A DNA stretch of 8,743 nt, from contig JAMCTB010000015.1 of NCBI GenBank assembly GCA_023380955.1, forward strand, positions 1 to 8,743, given 5' to 3'. Position numbers and translations under genes: made by a program. Positions 5,862 to 8,743 of this stretch are shown one piece after another (positions within the stretch are counted from its first letter, which is position 1; each line of letters starts with the position of its first letter). The notes under the pieces were generated by a model, which saw only the letters and a list, made by a program, of their open reading frames with translations, was not told the origin of the DNA and searched no databases. Source of the DNA: Chloroflexota bacterium (lineage in GTDB: Bacteria; Chloroflexota; UBA6077).

Positions 5862-6449
5862 ATGAAGGAGATCCGCATCCACGCTCGGGCGGGTCAGGGC
5901 GCCATCACCACGGCTCGAATCCTGGCCATGGCCGCCTTCGAGCAGGGCAAGTACGCCCTGGCCTTCCCCCACTTCGGCGCCGAGCGCATGGGGGCACCGA
6001 TGAACGCCTTTGTCCGGCTCGACGGCCAGAAGATCTACCTGCGCAGCCGAGTCCACACCCCCGACTACATCCTGGTCGTCGACCCCTCGCTGGCCACCGC
6101 CGAGGAGTTCGGCGTGTTCCAGGGTCTCAAGGCCGATGGGGCGGCGATAGTGAACTACGGGGGAAGCCCGCAGGAGTTCGCCGGCAGAACCGAGGCTACC
6201 GTCTGGACGGTGCCCGCCTCCGAGATAGCGATGGAGTTTCTCGGGCAGGATAGAGCCAACATGCCGCTGCTGGGGGCCTTTGCCGCCGCTACGGGCGAGA
6301 TCGAACTGCCGGCCCTGGAGAAGGGCATCGTCCAGAACTTCGGCGAGGGTCGCATCGCCAGCAAGAACGTTGAAGCCGTGCGTCGGGCCTACGAGCTAGT
6401 GCTGAGGACCAAGGACTCAGGGCTGAGTCCGGCTCTCAGCGCTCACTGA
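5862..6449 (+). CDS. porG: 2-oxoacid (pyruvate):ferredoxin oxidoreductase, gamma subunit
   Basis: This is the gamma subunit of a four-subunit enzyme that converts pyruvate and CoA to acetyl-CoA and CO2 while reducing ferredoxin. The family fingerprint is present: a glycine-rich N-terminal motif IRIHARAGQGAITTARILA (4-22), where GRGGQG is more usual. It is followed by KYALAFPHFGAERMGAPMNAFVRLD (usually ERRGAP; here Met replaces Arg) and DYILVVDPSL. The start follows AAAGGAG at 5846-5852 at good spacing. The protein has 195 residues. The normal fold appears to end near VRRAYELVLRT, and the last 12 residues (KDSGLSPALSAH) are encoded inside a palindromic repeat (6413-6448). It is the first gene in the order G-D-A-B, as in Thermotoga-type pyruvate:ferredoxin oxidoreductases. 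Ketoisovalerate and other 2-oxoacid enzymes share this architecture, so pyruvate is likely but unproven. Confidence 0.88.
   Translation: MKEIRIHARAGQGAITTARILAMAAFEQGKYALAFPHFGAERMGAPMNAFVRLDGQKIYLRSRVHTPDYILVVDPSLATAEEFGVFQGLKADGAAIVNYGGSPQEFAGRTEATVWTVPASEIAMEFLGQDRANMPLLGAFAAATGEIELPALEKGIVQNFGEGRIASKNVEAVRRAYELVLRTKDSGLSPALSAH
6413..6448 (+). repeat. Palindromic repeat, CTCAGC type, copy 2, inside the 3' end of porG
   Basis: GGACTCAG (6413-6420) and CTGAGTCC (6423-6430) are perfect inverted arms with only two bases between them. The following CGGCTCTCAGCGCTCACTG (6430-6448) matches 16 of 19 bases of the copy downstream of dctP (3524-3542). The porG stop codon TGA (6447-6449) lies at the repeat end, so the element both lengthens the protein and provides most of its stop codon. 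Confidence 0.65.
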
Positions 6450-6461
6450 TCTGGAAACGGC

Positions 6462-6532
6462 GTAGGGCGGGGTCTTGTACCCCGCCGCCCCGAGCAATGA
6501 TCGGGGCGGCGAGGGATAAACCCCCGCCCTAC
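6462..6532 (+). repeat. 71-bp two-level inverted repeat (MITE/REP-like) between porG and porD
   Basis: The outer arms GTAGGGCGGGG (6462-6472) and CCCCGCCCTAC (6522-6532) are exact reverse complements of 11 bp. Inside them, GCCGCCCCGA (6484-6493) and TCGGGGCGGC (6501-6510) form a perfect 10-bp hairpin with a 7-base loop. An alternative 7-bp hairpin, GGCGGGG/CCCCGCC (6466-6472 with 6480-6486), competes with both. No ORF is inside, so any mobility would need proteins supplied elsewhere. It fills most of the 106-base porG-porD gap, inside the operon, and stops before the porD ribosome-binding site. Confidence 0.75.
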
Positions 6533-6555
6533 ATCAGCGCAAAGGAGACCTCACA

Positions 6556-6819
6556 ATGAAGGTAACGGAAGGGCTCTACGGGGAGCCTGGAGCCAGCCTC
6601 GTCAACAAGACCGGCAGCTGGCGGAGCAGCAGGCCGGTCTTCCTGCACGAGAGCTGCACGGGATGCCGCCTCTGCGAGATGGTTTGCCCGGACTCGGTGA
6701 TCTATGCCCTGGAGAAGAAGAAGTACACCAGCGACCTGGACTACTGCAAGGGTTGCGGCATCTGCGCCCAGGAGTGCCCGGTGGGAGACATCAAGATGGT
6801 GCCGGAGGTGGAGGCCTGA
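6556..6819 (+). CDS. porD: 2-oxoacid (pyruvate):ferredoxin oxidoreductase, delta (ferredoxin-like) subunit
   Basis: This 87-residue protein is a two-cluster (2x[4Fe-4S]) ferredoxin-like subunit that passes electrons from the thiamine-bound intermediate to external ferredoxin. The cluster ligands are C34, C37, C40, C44-P and C64, C67, C70, C74-P, both in C-x2-C-x2-C-x3-C-P form. The N-terminal TGSWRSSRPVF segment (19-29) is the usual delta-subunit leader and separates it from free ferredoxins. The start follows AAAGGAG (6541-6547), the same ribosome-binding motif as porG. Its stop overlaps the porA ATG by one base (TGATG), so the two are probably translationally coupled, whereas it is separated from porG by the 71-bp repeat. 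Confidence 0.93.
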   Translation: MKVTEGLYGEPGASLVNKTGSWRSSRPVFLHESCTGCRLCEMVCPDSVIYALEKKKYTSDLDYCKGCGICAQECPVGDIKMVPEVEA

Positions 6820-8000
6820 TGAAGAAGGTTATCGAGGGCTCTCGCGCCGTCGCCGAAGCGGTGAGGCTGTGCCGGGCCCAGGTGGTTGCCGCCTACCCCA
6901 TCACACCGCAGACCCACATAGTCCAGGATATCTCGGAGATGGTGGCCGAGGGGAAGCTGGATGCCCAGTACGTGAAGGTGGAGAGCGAGCACTCCGCGGC
7001 CTCCGCCACTCTGGGCGCCAGCGCGGTAGGGGCTAGGGCCTACACCGCCAGCTCCTCCCAGGGCATCATGCTGATGGCCGAGGTGCTGTTCAACATCGCG
7101 GGGCTGAGGCTGCCGGTGGTGATGACCTGCGCCAACCGGGCGCTCTCAGCTCCCATCAACATCTGGAACGACCAGCAGGACGCCTACTCGGTCAGGGACG
7201 CCGGCTGGATCCAGCTGCACGCCGAGGATAACCAGGAGGCGGTGGACCTCCACCTCCAGGCCTACCGGATCGCCGAGGATCTGAGGGTTCAGCTTCCGGT
7301 GATGGTCAACATGGACGGCTTCGTCCTCACCCACTCCTACGAGCCGGTGGATCTGCCCGATCAGGCTTCGGTGGATGGCTTCCTCCCGCCCTACCTGCCA
7401 ACGAGGAAGCTGGACCCCAGCGACCCCAAGACCTTCGGCACCTACGCCGAGGAGGGATACAGCGAGACCCGGTTCGCCATCGTCCAGGCCATGCAGAGGG
7501 CCCAGGAGGTGATCGAGGCGACCGCCGACGAGTTCGAGCGAACCTTCGGCCGCCGGAGCGGCGGGCTGCTCCAGGGCTACCGGCTGGAAGACGCCGAGAT
7601 GGTGCTGATGGGCACCGGCTCCATCCTGGGGTTGCTGAAGTCCGTGGCGGACGAGCTGCGGGCCGAGGGCCAGAAGGTGGGCGCCCTGAAGCTGGTGTCC
7701 TACCGGCCCTTCCCGAGCGAGCTTCTAAGGAAGAAGCTGGCCGGGGTGAAGAATGTGGCAGTTTTCGAGAAGGCGATCTCCCTGGGCGGCGAGGGGATCC
7801 TATCGGGGGATCTCCGGTCGGCCCTCCACCCGATGAAGGAAGCTCCCGAGGTGAGCAGCTTCATCGTCGGGCTGGGCGGCAAGGATATCACCACCGGCAC
7901 CATTCGCAAGGCCGTGGAGATGGCCAGGGCCGGATATGTGGAGAGCCAGTTCCTGGAGCTGGACGAGGAGTTCCTGCGGGAACTCGCCGCAGCCCACTAG
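6819..8000 (+). CDS. porA: 2-oxoacid (pyruvate):ferredoxin oxidoreductase, alpha subunit
   Basis: This 393-residue alpha subunit carries the pyrimidine-side and substrate-binding domain that joins with PorB to hold thiamine diphosphate. Diagnostic segments are VVAAYPITPQTHIV (22-35, with the substrate-contacting Thr of the PITP motif), VKVESEHSA (52-60, catalytic-site Glu) and NRALSAPINIWND. RDAGWIQLHAEDNQEA (GWIQ at 129-132) and LPVMVNMDGFVLTH follow. The C-terminal half has the transketolase-C-like domain (MGTGSILGLLKSVADEL; SYRPFPSELL; GLGGKDIT). Length and motif order match Thermotoga-type PorA end to end, with no lesion. The reading frame is open upstream to 6663, but the true start is ATG 6819: it overlaps the porD stop, and the upstream extension is the porD shadow in another frame. 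The family call is firm; the exact 2-oxoacid is not decided. Confidence 0.93.
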   Translation: MKKVIEGSRAVAEAVRLCRAQVVAAYPITPQTHIVQDISEMVAEGKLDAQYVKVESEHSAASATLGASAVGARAYTASSSQGIMLMAEVLFNIAGLRLPVVMTCANRALSAPINIWNDQQDAYSVRDAGWIQLHAEDNQEAVDLHLQAYRIAEDLRVQLPVMVNMDGFVLTHSYEPVDLPDQASVDGFLPPYLPTRKLDPSDPKTFGTYAEEGYSETRFAIVQAMQRAQEVIEATADEFERTFGRRSGGLLQGYRLEDAEMVLMGTGSILGLLKSVADELRAEGQKVGALKLVSYRPFPSELLRKKLAGVKNVAVFEKAISLGGEGILSGDLRSALHPMKEAPEVSSFIVGLGGKDITTGTIRKAVEMARAGYVESQFLELDEEFLRELAAAH

Positions 8001-8010
8001 AGCGATCGCT
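8001..8010 (+). other. Perfect 10-bp palindrome AGCGATCGCT
   Basis: The sequence equals its own reverse complement, begins one base after the porA stop codon and contains GCGATCGC. It abuts the GGGGCCGGCCCC palindrome. It may be the edge of the same inserted repeat or a methylation/protein site; nothing else supports a function. Confidence 0.35.
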
Positions 8011-8027
8011 GTGGGGCCGGCCCCTAC
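8011..8027 (+). repeat. Short GTGGGG-CCGG-CCCCTAC palindrome between porA and porB
   Basis: GGGGCCGGCCCC (8013-8024) is perfectly self-complementary, and the ends GTGGGG/CCCCTAC differ from perfect arms by one missing A. The CCCCTAC end recalls the outer arms of the 71-bp element at 6462-6532, so this may be a remnant of that family reduced to its tips. It occupies part of the 44-base porA-porB gap and leaves the porB ribosome-binding site (GGAGG, 8033-8037) intact. Confidence 0.45.
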
Positions 8028-8044
8028 AGGATGGAGGATAAACG

Positions 8045-8743
8045 ATGGATAAGCACGCACTGATGGCTGGACACCGGGCTTGCGCCGGCTGCGGCGAGGC
8101 ACTGGGCGCCCGGCTGGCCATCGACGCCATAGGCGAGAAGGCGATCGTCGCCAACGCCACGGGCTGCCTGGAGGTCTTCTCCAGCAAGTGGCCCGAGTCG
8201 GCCTGGGGGGTGCCCTGGATCCACTCCCTCTTCGAGAACGCCCCGGCCGTGGCTTCCGGCATCGAGGCCGGGCTGAAGGCCCTGGGGAAGGCCGGCGAGA
8301 TCTCGGTGGTCGCCCAGGGGGGCGACGGGAGCACCGCCGACATCGGCTTCGGCGCCCTCTCGGGCATGTTCGAGCGGGGGCACAACATCCTGTACCTCTG
8401 CTACGACAACGAGGCCTACATGAATACCGGCATCCAGCGGTCGGGACTCACGCCCTTCGATGCCAGGACCTCCACCAGCCCGCCGGGCGAGCGATCGTGG
8501 GGGAACGAGACCATGAAGAAGGACCTCCCCGCCATAGCGGCGGCCCACGGGGTCCCCTACGTCGCTACGGCCTCGGTGGCCTTCCCTCACGACATCCAGG
8601 CCAAGGTGAAGCGGGCACTGAAGGTAAAGGGACCGAAGTACATACAGATCCACGTCCCCTGCCCGCTGGGATGGGGCCACGACCCCAAGTTGACGGTGGA
8701 GATCGCCAAGCTGGCCGTCCTGACGGGGCTCTACCCGCTCTTC
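8045..8743 (+). CDS. porB: 2-oxoacid (pyruvate):ferredoxin oxidoreductase, beta subunit (3' end outside window)
   Basis: The first 233 codons of the thiamine-diphosphate-binding beta subunit run open to the window edge; the family is usually about 310 residues, so roughly a quarter is missing. Translated directly, it shows cluster cysteines C13 and C16 (RACAGCGE), C41 (ATGCLE) and C206 (HVPCPLGW), the four ligands expected for the PorB [4Fe-4S] centre. The thiamine-diphosphate/Mg motif is GGDGS (92-96) with [15 protein letters not shown] (from 120) at normal spacing, followed by the typical TSTSPPGE segment. The ATG at 8045 is chosen because GGAGG lies seven bases upstream and the first Cys pair falls at the usual distance. 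It follows porA by 44 bases that contain two palindromes. Confidence 0.93.
   Translation, partial: MDKHALMAGHRACAGCGEALGARLAIDAIGEKAIVANATGCLEVFSSKWPESAWGVPWIHSLFENAPAVASGIEAGLKALGKAGEISVVAQGGDGSTADIGFGALSGMFERGHNILYLCYDNEAYMNTGIQRSGLTPFDARTSTSPPGERSWGNETMKKDLPAIAAAHGVPYVATASVAFPHDIQAKVKRALKVKGPKYIQIHVPCPLGWGHDPKLTVEIAKLAVLTGLYPLF

Noticed and set aside
3484..6532. CRISPR array suggested by recurring palindromic repeats
   Set aside because: Copies are single, kilobases apart, variable in sequence, and have no regular spacers or cas genes.
6663..6818. Upstream extension of porA
   Set aside because: It overlaps porD in another frame; the PorA family start and the TGATG coupling both place the start at 6819.

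Overview
The window is GC-rich bacterial DNA with every supported gene on the + strand. Organism: the sequence fits an anaerobic or facultatively anaerobic bacterium, because it carries a four-subunit 2-oxoacid:ferredoxin oxidoreductase and an Old Yellow Enzyme-type flavoprotein with an iron-sulfur site. The high GC, many AGG/AGA arginine codons and palindromic intergenic repeats are compatible with Chloroflexota or a deep high-GC Bacillota lineage. That placement is a guess; no marker gene here fixes it.

Layout. (1) 1-220: 3' end of a shikimate/quinate dehydrogenase (AroE family), then a GC-rich hairpin. (2) 279-1114: a zinc alcohol dehydrogenase relic with a frameshift near its N-terminus and an in-frame loss of most of the NAD-binding Rossmann fold. 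(3) 1127-2473: an intact FMN/4Fe-4S oxidoreductase of the Old Yellow Enzyme/2,4-dienoyl-CoA reductase family that lacks the NAD(P)H-binding half. (4) 2492-5376: a TRAP transporter, dctP-dctQ-dctM; the binding protein has no signal peptide. (5) 5377-5861: a probable sigma70 promoter, a small unrecognised gene, a hairpin and a second promoter-like site. (6) 5862-8743: porG-porD-porA-porB, encoding a pyruvate (or related 2-oxoacid):ferredoxin oxidoreductase; porB runs off the end.

How the parts work together. The left half looks like a catabolic cassette: TRAP uptake of a carboxylic acid, then dehydrogenase and ene-reductase chemistry. Lesions in the alcohol dehydrogenase and in dctP suggest it is decaying, or that this stretch is poorly assembled. 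The right half is a conventional central-metabolism operon that makes acyl-CoA, CO2 and reduced ferredoxin.

The least ordinary content is non-coding. Palindromic repeats of two families sit between genes. One family (CTCAGC-type) has copies at 3484-3542 and 6413-6448, and the second copy supplies the last dozen codons of porG. The other (GTAGGGG/CCCCTAC-type) has a 71-bp two-level inverted repeat between porG and porD and a short remnant between porA and porB. I found no CRISPR array, tRNA, rRNA, transposase or clear novel multi-gene system.
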